Below, piece by piece: positions 1 through 8,800 of a stretch of 64,000 nt of DNA. Source of the stretch: Aeromicrobium phoceense (GTDB lineage: Bacteria; Actinomycetota; Actinomycetes; Propionibacteriales; Nocardioidaceae); assembly GCF_013868155.1 (NCBI RefSeq), contig NZ_JACEOG010000001.1, positions 1,674,001 through 1,738,000 on the forward strand, given 5' to 3'. Within the stretch, counting starts at the first letter, position 1; each line of letters starts with the position of its first letter. The translations under genes and the position numbers were made by a program. The notes beneath the pieces were generated by a model, which was not told the origin of the DNA, did no database searches, and saw only the letters and a program-made list of their open reading frames with translations.

Positions 1-447
1 GCTCGGGGCCAGGTAGTGGGCGTCGACGATCCGGCAGTTCTCGGGCACGCTGAACCGCTCACCGGAGACCAGCGACACCACCGTGCGGTCGCCGGCGTAC
101 TCGCAGCCGGACAGGAGCTCCACCCGGCCGGAGTCGGTCAGCGTCGTCAGCACCGACTCGAAGTAGCCGCAGATCTCGTTGCGGGTCGCGCGCTCCTGCA
201 GGCCCCGCTCGGGTCCGCTCTCCTGGAGCCGCCCGCCGCCGAGCAGGGTGGACGCGACGCCGTAGAACGCGGAGGCCTGGTGCAGCCGGACGAACGGGTA
301 CGCCTCGAGCCAGTGACCGCCGGCGGCGTGCCGTCGGTCGACGAGGGCGACGCGGGCGTCAGCGTGGTCGACCAGGGCGTCGGTGAACGCCATCCCCATG
401 GCGCCGGCGCCCACCACGAGGTAGTCCACGTCGAGCTGGGTGCTCAT
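1..447 (-). CDS. NAD(P)/FAD-binding oxidoreductase, N-terminal part (runs off window)
   Basis: Only the first 149 codons are present; the gene continues past the left edge. Residues 9-18 read YLVVGAGAMG, a Rossmann dinucleotide-binding GxGxxG preceded by a hydrophobic beta strand, and an acidic/basic end of the second strand (LVDRR) follows near residue 38. The pattern HWLEAYPFVRLHQ is typical of flavin-containing monooxygenase-like or NAD(P)-binding hypothetical proteins. It lies 42 bases after the stop of the upstream leftward gene, so it is probably the distal gene of that transcription unit. The substrate cannot be inferred. Confidence 0.75.
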   Translation of the reverse strand, partial: MSTQLDVDYLVVGAGAMGMAFTDALVDHADARVALVDRRHAAGGHWLEAYPFVRLHQASAFYGVASTLLGGGRLQESGPERGLQERATRNEICGYFESVLTTLTDSGRVELLSGCEYAGDRTVVSLVSGERFSVPENCRIVDAHYLAPS

Positions 448-489
448 ACGTTCACCGTGCGCCCGCGCGCGCGTGGCGTCAACGGCCCA

Positions 490-1740
490 TCAGGACCTCC
501 GGGTGATCCGGTAGTCCAGGACGAGGAAGCCGAACCCGAAGAGCCGGAACGCGTGCTCCGCGCGCAGGGCGCCGTCGCGGACGAAGACGTCGAGCTCCTC
601 CTCGAAGCCCGGCACCGACAGGGTGGTCAGCTCGTCGGCGACGGTGTCGACGTAGGACAGGTAGTGCCCGGCCTGGCCGTCGTCGACGCGGCTGGTGAGG
701 GCGAGGCCCCCGTCGGGTCGTGAGCGGGGACGCAGGGTGGCGGTGAAGCTGCCCTCGGGCAGGGGAAAGCCGACGCTGACGTAGCCCGCTCCCTCGTGCG
801 CGTAGGTTGTGTAGATGCCGAGCATGATCGGCTCGTCGTCGTCGGCGAACGACCGGATCCAGCCGCGGACGGACACGGTGCCGTCCACGCCCGAGATCGT
901 GTCGATGCGGCTGCGGATGCCGCGCTGGGCCTCGCGCTGGTTCATCGGCATGCTGGCCTGGCCCAGCGGCCGTGCGACCAGGCGGCGGTAGAGCAGGTAG
1001 CCGGGCCGGACCCACGCACGCCACCGCGGGACGATGTCGAGCGCGAACCGGGTGGTGTGCTCGTAGAACTCCCGCACGAGCGGATCGACGTGCTGCGGGT
1101 CGAAGTCGGGACCGGTCAGGGCATCGAGCGACGCGACGATGCCCGTGTCTGGGTGGTCCGCCGTGTAGGTCCCGCCGAGCTCCTCGGCGAGGGCCCGGAC
1201 GTAGTCGGTGCCGACAAACCTCGACCGGGCAGGACGCGGGACCACGAACGGCAGGTCGGCGGCGCGGGCGCGCTCGGCCAGCAGGCTCACCTGCGGGTCG
1301 CGGAAGATCAGCGCCGAGAGGCTGCGCTGCGCCACGACCGTCACGGTGGCCGCCAGTGCCCCGGAGGCTCCTCCGCGGTGCAGGGCCTGGCCCACGGCGG
1401 CGCCGACCACGGGGCCCATCACCACCTTCTGCGGTCGCAGGCCGAGTGCGCCGATCGCGGCACCGGTGACCGTGCTGATCGCCCTCGGTCCGGCTCCCGC
1501 TCGCTCCGCGGTCCAGCCCAGCGGTGCGGCGAGCGCCGCGCTCACGGCGATCCGCTGCCACAGCGCGGGGATCTCGTCCTTGCCCTGGCGGGCGCGGGCC
1601 ACGGCCTCGGACGCCGCCAGTGCTGCCCCTCCGGCCACCGAGGAGGCCACGACCGCATGAGTGCCACGCCGCGAGGCGAGGGCGGCCCCGGCAAGGCCTC
1701 CGACGATCGCGGCGAAGCCGACCGAGTCACGCGTGCTCAC
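490..1740 (-). CDS. Conserved hypothetical membrane protein, 416 aa
   Basis: I do not recognise a named family. The first 150 residues are rich in Ala, Gly and Val with several short hydrophobic stretches, suggesting membrane association. The remaining two thirds are soluble-looking and contain a conserved-looking [16 protein letters not shown] stretch and an acidic C-terminal half. The GTG at 1740 is chosen because a TAGGCT hexamer (1748-1753, leftward) ends eight bases upstream, the usual leaderless arrangement in this window, and because upstream in-frame sequence looks non-coding. It follows the thioesterase-like gene by 29 bases, so it may be transcribed both with that gene and from its own promoter. 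Confidence 0.7.
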   Translation of the reverse strand: MSTRDSVGFAAIVGGLAGAALASRRGTHAVVASSVAGGAALAASEAVARARQGKDEIPALWQRIAVSAALAAPLGWTAERAGAGPRAISTVTGAAIGALGLRPQKVVMGPVVGAAVGQALHRGGASGALAATVTVVAQRSLSALIFRDPQVSLLAERARAADLPFVVPRPARSRFVGTDYVRALAEELGGTYTADHPDTGIVASLDALTGPDFDPQHVDPLVREFYEHTTRFALDIVPRWRAWVRPGYLLYRRLVARPLGQASMPMNQREAQRGIRSRIDTISGVDGTVSVRGWIRSFADDDEPIMLGIYTTYAHEGAGYVSVGFPLPEGSFTATLRPRSRPDGGLALTSRVDDGQAGHYLSYVDTVADELTTLSVPGFEEELDVFVRDGALRAEHAFRLFGFGFLVLDYRITRRS

Positions 1741-1769
1741 GCCCGCGAGCCTAGTGCGCGGCGGACCCG

Positions 1770-2540
1770 CTAGCGGAGGGTTCGCAGCTGCGACGAGGTC
1801 GCCAGCGGCACGCCGTCGGGGGTCCAGATGCGGATGTCCTCGGTGAGCCAGCCGTCGCCGCTCGCGTCGACCGTGGTGGAGTCGACGAGCACCCAGTCGA
1901 CCTCCTCGGTGGCCACCTCGGGCGTGAACCGGACGGTGGTGCGCACGGTGGGGATCCGGCGCATCTCGCTGAGGACCGCCGCGAACGACGGGGCCAGGGC
2001 GTCGGAGAGGATGAGCAGCCGCTCCCACGGGTCCTCGACCCGCTCGTTGATGCGGATCCACGCGCTCAGGTTGGGCTCCGACGAGCCGGAGAACGGCAGG
2101 GGAGCGGTGGCGGGCCGGATCTCGATCCGGGTGCTGATGGGCACGAACTCGGGCGGCACCACGAAGCGTCGCGCCTCCTCGAGCGGGAAGTCCACGACGG
2201 GTGGGCGCCCCGGATCCGTCGGCACGTCCGGACGGCGCGGAGCCGCGAGCACCGCGGTGGCCACCGCTGCGGTCTTGCCGCCTGACGTGGCCGTCGCGCT
2301 GGCGAGCTTCGTGGAGCGCCCGTCGTGCGTCAGCTCGGGCCGCACCCGAAGGCGCTCGGTGACGGGTCGCACGACGTGCGCCGTCAGCTCGATGGGGACG
2401 AGGTCGGGCGACGCCACCGCGCGCATCTCGCGGAGCATGATCGCTGCGACGACCCCGCCCTGGAGACCGCCGAACCCGTTGAACGGCTGGAGGTCGATGT
2501 CGTGCGCGCCGTCGAGGACGTCGGCGATCACGGCGGTCAT
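1770..2540 (-). CDS. Acyl-CoA thioesterase-like (hotdog-fold) protein, 256 aa
   Basis: Length and layout fit the TesB-like double-hotdog thioesterase family of actinobacteria. The N-terminal part contains [20 protein letters not shown], resembling the glycine-rich start of a hotdog central helix, followed by beta-rich sequence. The second repeat contains the [11 protein letters not shown] and [16 protein letters not shown] segments seen in acyl-CoA thioesterases of this type. The predicted role is hydrolysis of an acyl-CoA; the substrate is unknown. The ATG overlaps the TGA of the MFS transporter gene (ATGA), so the two are translationally coupled. Identification is by overall pattern, without a confirmed catalytic residue. 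Confidence 0.65.
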   Translation of the reverse strand: MTAVIADVLDGAHDIDLQPFNGFGGLQGGVVAAIMLREMRAVASPDLVPIELTAHVVRPVTERLRVRPELTHDGRSTKLASATATSGGKTAAVATAVLAAPRRPDVPTDPGRPPVVDFPLEEARRFVVPPEFVPISTRIEIRPATAPLPFSGSSEPNLSAWIRINERVEDPWERLLILSDALAPSFAAVLSEMRRIPTVRTTVRFTPEVATEEVDWVLVDSTTVDASGDGWLTEDIRIWTPDGVPLATSSQLRTLR

Positions 2541-3898
2541 CGCGCGGACCGTCCGATCGCGGTGAGGCTCGCCGCGAGGGCGAAGCCGGCGGTCATCCAC
2601 CAGGCGACCGCGAAGGCGTCGGCACCCGCCGGTTGCGCCGTGAGGACCGCGACGAGGGCGGCGACGCCCACCGCGATGCCGACCTGGCGCGCGGTCTGCA
2701 GGACGGCCGAGCCGGTGCTGCTCTGGTCCGGTGGCAGCGCGCTGCAGCCCAGCACCATGGACGACGGAACGACCAGTCCGACGCCGACGCCGGTGAGCAG
2801 CATGCCGGGAAGGATCGTCGCGGCGTACGAGGTGGAGGGGCCGGCGAGCACCGCCCACGACGCCACGCCCACGGCGAACACGACCGTGCCGAGCGCGATC
2901 GCCGCCCTCGGGCCGATCGTCGACACGAACCGGGCGCCGTACACCGCCACGAAGGGCACCAGGAGCGGGCCCGGCGCGATGCCCAGGCCGGTCTGGAGCG
3001 CGGAGAGGCCCCACACGTCCTGCAGCCACAGCACGACGGACAGCAGCATGGCGCCGAACACCACGTGGAACGCCAGGAGGGTGAGGCTCATCGAGGCGAA
3101 GTGAGGTGCCCGGAGCAGTGTGAGGCTCACGATCGGGTCTGCGGACCGCGCCACGGCCCACGCGTTGAGCGCGATCCCGAGCACCACGATCGCGGCGACC
3201 GTCAGGGTCCGCGTGGAGGTCCAGCCCCACTCGGAGCCGTCGACCAGGAGGAGGACGAGAGTGGCGACGGTGGCCACCAGCAGCAGCGCTCCGATGAGGC
3301 CGGGGCGCCGCCCGGGATGCCCGGTGGTGGCGGGCAGCAGGCGCCAGCCCACGACCGCAGCGGTGATGCCCAGCGGGACGTTGACCAGGAAGATCCACCG
3401 CCAGTCGACCTGCACGAGGACGCCACCGACCACGGGACCGAGCGCGGCGCCGACGCCGCCGAGACCGGCCCACAGCCGCACCGCGCCCGCGCGGCTCTCG
3501 GCCGGGAAGGAGGTCAGCACCAGGCCCAGCGATGAGGGAATCATCAGGGCCGCGCCCGCGGCCTGCACGATCCGGAACGCCACGAGCGTGCCGAGGTCGG
3601 GGCTGAACGCGCACGCGGCGGACGCGAGCGTGAACACCAGGAGGCCGGCCAGGAACCCGTTCTTGCTGCCGATGACGTCGCTGATCCGCCCGGCCGGCAC
3701 GAGCAGCGCGGCGAAGGTGATCGCGTAGGCGTTCAGGATCCACGACAGGTTCGCGAGCTCGCTCTCGCCGATCGAGGCGGCGATGTCGTTCAGCGCGACG
3801 TTGACGATGAACAGGTCGAACCCCGACAGGAGGACGCCGACGGCGACGACCGCCATCACAGCGCGAGGCGAGGCGGTCCGCGTGGTCAGTTGTGTCAC
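2537..3898 (-). CDS. MFS drug/multidrug exporter (DHA2/EmrB-QacA type), 453 aa
   Basis: A polytopic membrane protein with about 14 hydrophobic segments. The N-terminal [16 protein letters not shown] stretch matches the family motif (D and N in TM1), and [17 protein letters not shown] fits the MFS motif A loop between TM2 and TM3. It is expected to export drugs or metabolites in exchange for protons. The GTG at 3898 is chosen because TACAGT (3906-3911, leftward) ends eight bases upstream. The gene is divergent from an HxlR regulator across a 54-bp region with a long palindrome, which strongly suggests local regulation. Its stop overlaps the start of the thioesterase-like gene by four bases. 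Confidence 0.88.
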   Translation of the reverse strand: MTQLTTRTASPRAVMAVVAVGVLLSGFDLFIVNVALNDIAASIGESELANLSWILNAYAITFAALLVPAGRISDVIGSKNGFLAGLLVFTLASAACAFSPDLGTLVAFRIVQAAGAALMIPSSLGLVLTSFPAESRAGAVRLWAGLGGVGAALGPVVGGVLVQVDWRWIFLVNVPLGITAAVVGWRLLPATTGHPGRRPGLIGALLLVATVATLVLLLVDGSEWGWTSTRTLTVAAIVVLGIALNAWAVARSADPIVSLTLLRAPHFASMSLTLLAFHVVFGAMLLSVVLWLQDVWGLSALQTGLGIAPGPLLVPFVAVYGARFVSTIGPRAAIALGTVVFAVGVASWAVLAGPSTSYAATILPGMLLTGVGVGLVVPSSMVLGCSALPPDQSSTGSAVLQTARQVGIAVGVAALVAVLTAQPAGADAFAVAWWMTAGFALAASLTAIGRSAR

Positions 3899-3914
3899 GA
3901 AACGGACTGTAGAC

Positions 3915-3943
3915 CTAGTGCGTTGCGTGACGCAACCGACTAG
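3915..3943. promoter_or_regulatory. Palindromic operator between MFS exporter and HxlR regulator
   Basis: A perfect inverted repeat GTTGCG-TGA-CGCAAC occupies 3922-3936. It is framed by CTAGT (3915-3919) and ACTAG (3939-3943), with AGAC (3911-3914) and GTCT (3943-3946) extending the symmetry imperfectly. It lies between the two divergent -10 hexamers (3906-3911 leftward, 3941-3946 rightward), so one bound dimer could control both promoters. HxlR proteins are known to bind such palindromes as dimers; binding here is inferred. Confidence 0.75.
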
Positions 3944-3952
3944 TCTGGGGTC

Positions 3953-4450
3953 ATGCGCCGCAGCAGCTTCTCCGAGATGAACTGTTCGATCGCCCAGAGC
4001 CTCGAGGTGATCGGCGAGTGGTGGACCCCGCTCATCCTGCGCGATGCGCTCATGGGCGTGACCCGGTTCGAGCAGTTCCAGTCGCGCCTGGGGATTGCCC
4101 GGAACGTCCTGTCCGCGCGGCTCCAGACGCTCGTGGAGCACGGGATCCTCGAGGAGGTGCAGTACTCGGAGCGGCCGCCGCGGTTCGAGTACGTGCTCAC
4201 GCAGAAGGGTCGCGACCTGTGGCCCGTCCTCACGATGCTGCGCCAGTGGGGCGACCGGTGGCTCGCTCCCGAGGGCGCTCCCGTGGAGATCGTCCATGCG
4301 ACCTGCGGCCACGTCGCCCACGCCGAGCTCACGTGTTCCGACTGTGGCGAGCGTCTGCGCGGGCGTGACCTCGAGCTGCGCCACGGGCCCGGGGCACCTG
4401 ACGGCGGCATCGTTCCGGAGCACGTCGACAGCGGCCGCGCGGCCGTCTAG
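3953..4450 (+). CDS. HxlR-family transcriptional regulator with zinc-ribbon-like tail, 165 aa
   Basis: A winged-helix regulator. The N-terminal CSIAQSLEVIGEWWTPLILR pattern is the HxlR signature, with the conserved Cys and the Trp pair before the first DNA-binding helix. The C-terminal part carries C118, H121, C128 and C131 in a CGH..CSDCGE arrangement that could bind a metal, an extension found in some actinobacterial HxlR proteins. TAGTCT (3941-3946) ends seven bases before the ATG, so the transcript is probably leaderless. It is divergent from the MFS exporter and most likely regulates that gene and itself. The inducer is unknown. Confidence 0.9.
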   Translation: MRRSSFSEMNCSIAQSLEVIGEWWTPLILRDALMGVTRFEQFQSRLGIARNVLSARLQTLVEHGILEEVQYSERPPRFEYVLTQKGRDLWPVLTMLRQWGDRWLAPEGAPVEIVHATCGHVAHAELTCSDCGERLRGRDLELRHGPGAPDGGIVPEHVDSGRAAV

Positions 4451-4476
4451 CTCAGGGCGGATGACAGGGTGGAGCC

Positions 4477-5139
4477 ATGCGACTCCTGCTGCTGCGCCAC
4501 GGCCAGACGCCGTCCAACGTGCGCGGACTGCTCGACACCGCGGCGCCGGGTGCCGAGCTGACCCCGTTGGGAATCCGTCAGGCCGAGGCCGTCCCGGATG
4601 CCCTCGGTGAGCGAGCGATCGACGCCGTTTTCGTCTCGAACCTGCGGCGCACGACCCTGACGGCCACGCCGCTGGCGGCGGCCAGGTCGCTCGAGCCGAC
4701 CTCGCTGGAGGGCCTGCGTGAGATCGGCGCGGGCGACCTCGAGATGGCCGGTCACCACGACGCCCACCTGACCTACCTCCACACGGCCTTCGCCTGGGCG
4801 CGGGGACGGCTGGCGGCGCGGATGCCCGGCGGCGAGGACGGGCACGAGTTCCTCGACCGCTACGACGCCGCGATCGCCGACATCGCGCAATCGGGCGCCG
4901 AGACGGTGCTGGCCGTGTCGCACGGTGCCGCCATCCGCGCGTGGACCAGCGCGAGGGTGGGTGGGATCGACGTCGATTTCGTCGAGCGCTCGCCGCTGCC
5001 GAACACGGGCCTGGTCGAGGTCCAGGGCGATCCGCGGAACGGATGGACCCTCGTGGGCTGGCCCGAGGGTCCCGTGGGCGGCGCCCACCTCGACGTCCGG
5101 CAGGACGACCCGACCGGCGAGCCCGTCGACGAGGACTGA
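4477..5139 (+). CDS. Histidine phosphatase family protein (phosphoglycerate-mutase-like), 220 aa
   Basis: Begins with MRLLLLRHGQT, the RHG motif carrying the phosphorylated His8. The second catalytic His149 lies in VLAVSHGAAIR, and Arg residues that hold phosphate follow RHG and LRRTTLTA. It is expected to transfer or hydrolyse phosphate on a small molecule or nucleotide; the substrate cannot be told from sequence. It follows the HxlR gene by 26 bases and may be co-transcribed, although CAGGGT (4465-4470) ending seven bases before the ATG suggests a weak leaderless promoter of its own. Confidence 0.85.
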   Translation: MRLLLLRHGQTPSNVRGLLDTAAPGAELTPLGIRQAEAVPDALGERAIDAVFVSNLRRTTLTATPLAAARSLEPTSLEGLREIGAGDLEMAGHHDAHLTYLHTAFAWARGRLAARMPGGEDGHEFLDRYDAAIADIAQSGAETVLAVSHGAAIRAWTSARVGGIDVDFVERSPLPNTGLVEVQGDPRNGWTLVGWPEGPVGGAHLDVRQDDPTGEPVDED

Positions 5140-5192
5140 CGCCGCTTCCCGGTCGAGTCGACAGCGGGCACGCGGGGGGTTAGACCTGAGGG

Positions 5193-6770
5193 ATGGAACC
5201 AGTCACACGGGCGGGTGCGGGTCTCGCGGGGCTGGCGGCCGCCGCTCTCGGCGGCGTGGTCGCCTACGACCTCACGCAGAAGAAGCACGCGATCCTGCGC
5301 AACTTCCCCGTCCTCGGACACTTCCGCTACTGGGTCGAGACGGTCGGTCCCGAGCTGCGCCAGTACATCGTCACGAGCAACGACGAGGAGCGCCCGTTCT
5401 CGCGTGACCAGCGGCGCTGGGTCTACGCCAGCGCCAAGGGCGAGAACAGCTACTTCGGGTTCGGCACCGACAACGACATCGAGCGCGTCGTCGGCTACCC
5501 GATCATCAAGCACCGCACGTTCTCCGGCCCCGGCGCCACCACCGCGCCGCACGGCAGCGAGGGGATGCCGCTGCCCTCCGCGAAGGTGCTCGGTGGGCCA
5601 CGCGGCCGGCGGCACGCCTTCCGTCCCGCCTCGGTGGTCAACATCTCGGGGATGAGCTTCGGCGCCCTCTCCGCACCCGCCATCCAGGCGCTCAACGCGG
5701 GCGCGGCCATCGCCGGGTGCATGCAGAACACGGGGGAGGGGTCGATCGCGCCGGCGCACCGCCACGGCGGCGACCTCGTCTTCCAGATCGGCACCGCCTA
5801 CTTCGGCTGCCGCGACGAGCACGGGCGGTTCGACCTCGGCCGGCTCGTCGACCTCGTGCAGTCGGCCCCGGTGCGCGCCATCGAGATCAAGCTCTCGCAG
5901 GGGGCCAAGCCCGGCCTCGGCGGCATGCTGCCGGGCGCGAAGGTCGACCGGACGATCGCCGAGATCCGCGGCATCCCCGAGGGGGTGGACTGCGCCTCGC
6001 CGAGCCGCCACACCGCCTTCGACGACGTGGACTCGATGCTCGACTTCGTCGAGCTCGTCGCTGACGCCACGGGACTCCCCGTGGGCATCAAGTCGGCGGT
6101 CGGGAACATGGAGTTCTGGGACGAGCTCATCGAGCTCATGGGACCCCGTGAGCGCGGGGTCGACTTCGTCAACATCGACGGCGGCGAGGGCGGCACGGGC
6201 GCGGCGCCGATGATCTTCGCGGACTCGGTCGCCTACCCGTTCCGGATCGCGTTCACCGAGGTCTACAAGCGCTTCGCGGTGGCGGGGCTGACCGACGACC
6301 TCACGTTCATCGGTGCGGGCAAGCTCGGCCTCACCGAGAACGCGCTGGTGGCCTTCGCGCTGGGCGCCGACATGGTCAACGTCGGGCGCGAGGCGATGCT
6401 GTCGATCGGCTGCATCCAGGCCCAGAAGTGCCACACCGACCACTGCCCGGTCGGCGTCGCGACGCAGAACCCGCGCTACACCCGCGGGCTGGACCCGACG
6501 TCGAAGAAGGACCGGCTCGCCAGCTACGTCCTGGCCCTGCGCCGCGACCTGCTCAAGGTCTCCGAGGCCGTCGGCGTGGTGCACCCGGGGATGATGACCG
6601 CCGACGACATCGACATCCTCGACGGCCAGCGCTCTTCGGAGTCCCTGCGCGACCTCTACGGCTACGAGAAGGGCTGGGGCGAGCTCGGCCCGAAGCTCCA
6701 GGAGGAGTTGATCGGCGTCATGGCCGCCCTGGGTGAGGACCAGCGGGAGGCGGGTCAGCCCCTCCGCTGA
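5193..6770 (+). CDS. FMN-binding glutamate synthase family protein, 525 aa
   Basis: Resembles the FMN/[3Fe-4S] synthase domain of glutamate synthase as a stand-alone protein. Cys407, Cys413 and Cys418 give the C-x5-C-x4-C spacing of the GltS iron-sulfur cluster, followed by PVGVATQ. A glycine-rich IDGGEGGTGAAP segment fits the FMN-binding TIM barrel. The N-terminus has one hydrophobic segment (residues 7-24), so the enzyme may be membrane associated. There is no glutaminase domain and no GltD partner nearby, so glutamate synthesis as such is not established; stand-alone members have poorly defined substrates. TAGACC ends seven bases before the ATG. Confidence 0.85.
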   Translation: MEPVTRAGAGLAGLAAAALGGVVAYDLTQKKHAILRNFPVLGHFRYWVETVGPELRQYIVTSNDEERPFSRDQRRWVYASAKGENSYFGFGTDNDIERVVGYPIIKHRTFSGPGATTAPHGSEGMPLPSAKVLGGPRGRRHAFRPASVVNISGMSFGALSAPAIQALNAGAAIAGCMQNTGEGSIAPAHRHGGDLVFQIGTAYFGCRDEHGRFDLGRLVDLVQSAPVRAIEIKLSQGAKPGLGGMLPGAKVDRTIAEIRGIPEGVDCASPSRHTAFDDVDSMLDFVELVADATGLPVGIKSAVGNMEFWDELIELMGPRERGVDFVNIDGGEGGTGAAPMIFADSVAYPFRIAFTEVYKRFAVAGLTDDLTFIGAGKLGLTENALVAFALGADMVNVGREAMLSIGCIQAQKCHTDHCPVGVATQNPRYTRGLDPTSKKDRLASYVLALRRDLLKVSEAVGVVHPGMMTADDIDILDGQRSSESLRDLYGYEKGWGELGPKLQEELIGVMAALGEDQREAGQPLR

Positions 6771-6799
6771 CCCGGCCGACTCGGCGCGCTCACCCCCGA

Positions 6800-6865
6800 C
6801 CCAACTTTTGTGACGCGATTCGCTCTGTTTGAGCTCTGACGGCCGAGCAGCGTCACAAAAGTGGG
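6800..6865. repeat. Long inverted repeat between convergent genes
   Basis: The arms ACTTTTGTGACGC (6804-6816) and GCGTCACAAAAGT (6850-6862) are perfect complements. They are extended by CCC (6800-6802) and GGG (6863-6865) with one bulged A. The loop is 33 bases. It sits between the converging glutamate-synthase-like and sigma factor genes, so it may act as a bidirectional terminator, but the long loop and AT-rich arms are unlike the compact GC-rich hairpins elsewhere in this window. Confidence 0.75.
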
Positions 6866-6903
6866 CGTGGGGCTTGGGGGCGACGCCGAGCTGCGGGCGC
6901 CGG

Positions 6904-8583
6904 TCAGAACTGGCGGGAGTCCGACGAGGCGTCGGGGTCGGCGTTGCCCGCGCCGCGGACGGTGACGGCTCCCGAGGGCTCGACGGCCATGAGCACGAGC
7001 TGCAGCGGCGTCACGGCCTGGCCCGGCTGGTACGTGTAGTCGCACGTCACCGTGTCGAAGAAGTAGGGGTCGCCGTTCGATCCGCCCTCCTCGATGGGGC
7101 CGCAGCTCCACCCGGCCGAGCGCCGCTCCACGAATCCCGTCACGTCGTTCATGGTCAGGTCGACGCTCAGCGTGAACGACTCGGCGGCGGCGCCCTCCTG
7201 CGCGGAGATCGGAACGGTCAGCTCCCAGTGGGAGTCCTCGCCCGTCGCCACCACGGTGGGCTCGCCGACGCCGAGGTCGACCGGCTCGACCGGCGGCTCC
7301 TCCGTGGGCTGGGGCTCCGTGGGCTGGGGCTCCGTCGGCTGGGGCTCCGTCGGCTGGGGCGAGGGCTCCGGCGTGGGCTCTGGCGTGGGCCCGGGGCTGG
7401 TCTCCGGCGCCGGCTCGTCCGAGGGAGGCGGATCGGTGGGCGCGGGCGTCGTCGGATCGTCGCCGGACGGCAGCGGCGTCACGCCGAGCGGCGTCGCGAG
7501 GAGTCCCAGGGGGCCGGCCAAGGTGGGTGCCGCAGGCTTCGGCTTCGCGGGACTCTCCTCGACGACCGATTCCAGGACCGGGGTGACGACCCGGGCCGCG
7601 GAAGGCTCGGCCGAGCTGCTGGTGAGCCACAGGGCGCCGGCCGCCACGACGGCGACGAAGCCTACGATCCCCGCGGCGACCGCGGCCACGGGTGCACCCG
7701 CGACGACTCCGCCGACGCTCGTGCCGACGCTTGTCCCCGCTCCGCCAGCAGCGCCGGACGACTGGCCCGAGGGCGGGGGAGAAGCGACAGCGCCAACCGA
7801 CCACGGGAACCCACCCGCGGAGACGCCACCCGCGAGCACGAGGGGCCAGACGAAGGCGCCCAGCTTCGTGTTGAGCCGGTGGAGGTCGTCGTAGAGCGCG
7901 GCGCACTCGGCGCACTGGTTGAGGTGGAGGTGGACCTTCGCGGTCGCCCGCGAGGTCAGGCTGCCCCGGGCGAGGCGGCTGAGGCGTGCGCGCGTCCACG
8001 CGCAGTCGCCGTCGTCCGCGCGCGGAACGTGCTGGTCGAGGTACGCCACGCGCAGGCCCTCACGCGCGCGGTAGACGGTGCTCGAGACCGAGGCGACGGG
8101 GATCTCCAGCTCACGGGCGACCTCGGCCGGCTTGCTGCCCTGGACGTCGAGCTTCCACAGCAACTGCTGCCAGTTGTCCGGCAGCGAGCGCAGGGCGCGC
8201 GCCGCGCGGTCGGCGTCGACCTCGTCGAAGACCTCGGGCTCGACCTCGTCGGTCGAGTCGAGCAGCCACGGCTTGTCCGACGCCGCCTGCTCGCGGCCCG
8301 CCTGCCGACGGCGCTCGATGTTGAGGTTGCGGATGACCGTGTGGAGGTAAGGCCGGAAGCCCGACGTGGGGCCGCCGCCCTCGGTGATCTTGGTGATGAC
8401 GCGCGCGAACGCCTCGGCGGCGAGGTCGTCGGCGTCGGTGTCCTGGCTGACGATCCTGGCCACGCGCAGCGCGTCCGCACGGTGGCGCTCGTACAGCTGC
8501 GCCATCGCGTGCTCGTCCCCGGACCGCACCCCTTCCACCAGCTCGGTGTCAGGTGGCGCGGCGAGCGTTTCCTGATCCGTCAT
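6904..8583 (-). CDS. ECF sigma factor fused to zinc-finger anti-sigma, transmembrane and extracytoplasmic domains, 559 aa
   Basis: Residues about 25-90 form sigma region 2 (LYERHRADALRVARIVSQDT, then DDLAAEAFARV) and about 130-185 form region 4 with a helix-turn-helix. Next comes H220-x3-C224-x2-C227, the zinc-binding ZAS motif of anti-sigma factors, then one membrane segment (about 299-318). A Pro/Thr/Glu-rich linker with a 15-nt tandem repeat leads to a C-terminal domain of about 125 residues carrying Cys494 and Cys514, probably outside the cell. Promoter recognition, inhibition and sensing would thus be on one chain. Some ECF families with C-terminal extensions, such as ECF52-like groups, have comparable layouts. 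A divergent surface protein gene is the obvious candidate target. The ATG at 8583 gives a normal N-terminus. Confidence 0.88.
   Translation of the reverse strand: MTDQETLAAPPDTELVEGVRSGDEHAMAQLYERHRADALRVARIVSQDTDADDLAAEAFARVITKITEGGGPTSGFRPYLHTVIRNLNIERRRQAGREQAASDKPWLLDSTDEVEPEVFDEVDADRAARALRSLPDNWQQLLWKLDVQGSKPAEVARELEIPVASVSSTVYRAREGLRVAYLDQHVPRADDGDCAWTRARLSRLARGSLTSRATAKVHLHLNQCAECAALYDDLHRLNTKLGAFVWPLVLAGGVSAGGFPWSVGAVASPPPSGQSSGAAGGAGTSVGTSVGGVVAGAPVAAVAAGIVGFVAVVAAGALWLTSSSAEPSAARVVTPVLESVVEESPAKPKPAAPTLAGPLGLLATPLGVTPLPSGDDPTTPAPTDPPPSDEPAPETSPGPTPEPTPEPSPQPTEPQPTEPQPTEPQPTEEPPVEPVDLGVGEPTVVATGEDSHWELTVPISAQEGAAAESFTLSVDLTMNDVTGFVERRSAGWSCGPIEEGGSNGDPYFFDTVTCDYTYQPGQAVTPLQLVLMAVEPSGAVTVRGAGNADPDASSDSRQF
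7301..7360 (-). repeat. 15-nt tandem repeat coding for the Pro-Thr-Glu linker of the sigma fusion
   Basis: Four copies of a 15-base unit (plus-strand form TCCGTSGGCTGGGGC) lie end to end. They encode repeated EPQPT units between the membrane segment and the extracytoplasmic domain. Copy number could vary between strains. Confidence 0.9.
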
Positions 8584-8800
8584 CGCCTCGTGGAGCGGTC
8601 CGTGTCCCGGCCCTGCTCTGCCTCCCCTTCGGCCGCCACGTTACGACACCACCCGGAACAAATGTCTCGTTTCGTCCCAATGTGAACAGGGACACGTTGC
8701 GTGCTTCTTGGCGCGAGATTTTCGCTCCCGTCACTCCAGTACATGTTCAGACGTTCGCGTTCTCGGGGACGAGAAGCTCCACCACGAAGGAAACACATCG

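Noticed and set aside
5193-6770. Complete glutamate synthase
   Set aside because: Only the FMN/[3Fe-4S] part is present; there is no glutaminase domain and no gltD gene adjacent.
8584-8800. ECF-type promoter (GGAAC with CGTC) in the sigma/adhesin intergenic region
   Set aside because: GGAAC at 8655-8659 and CGTC at 8673-8676 are only 13 bases apart, too close for the usual 15-17 spacing, and no better pair was found on either strand.
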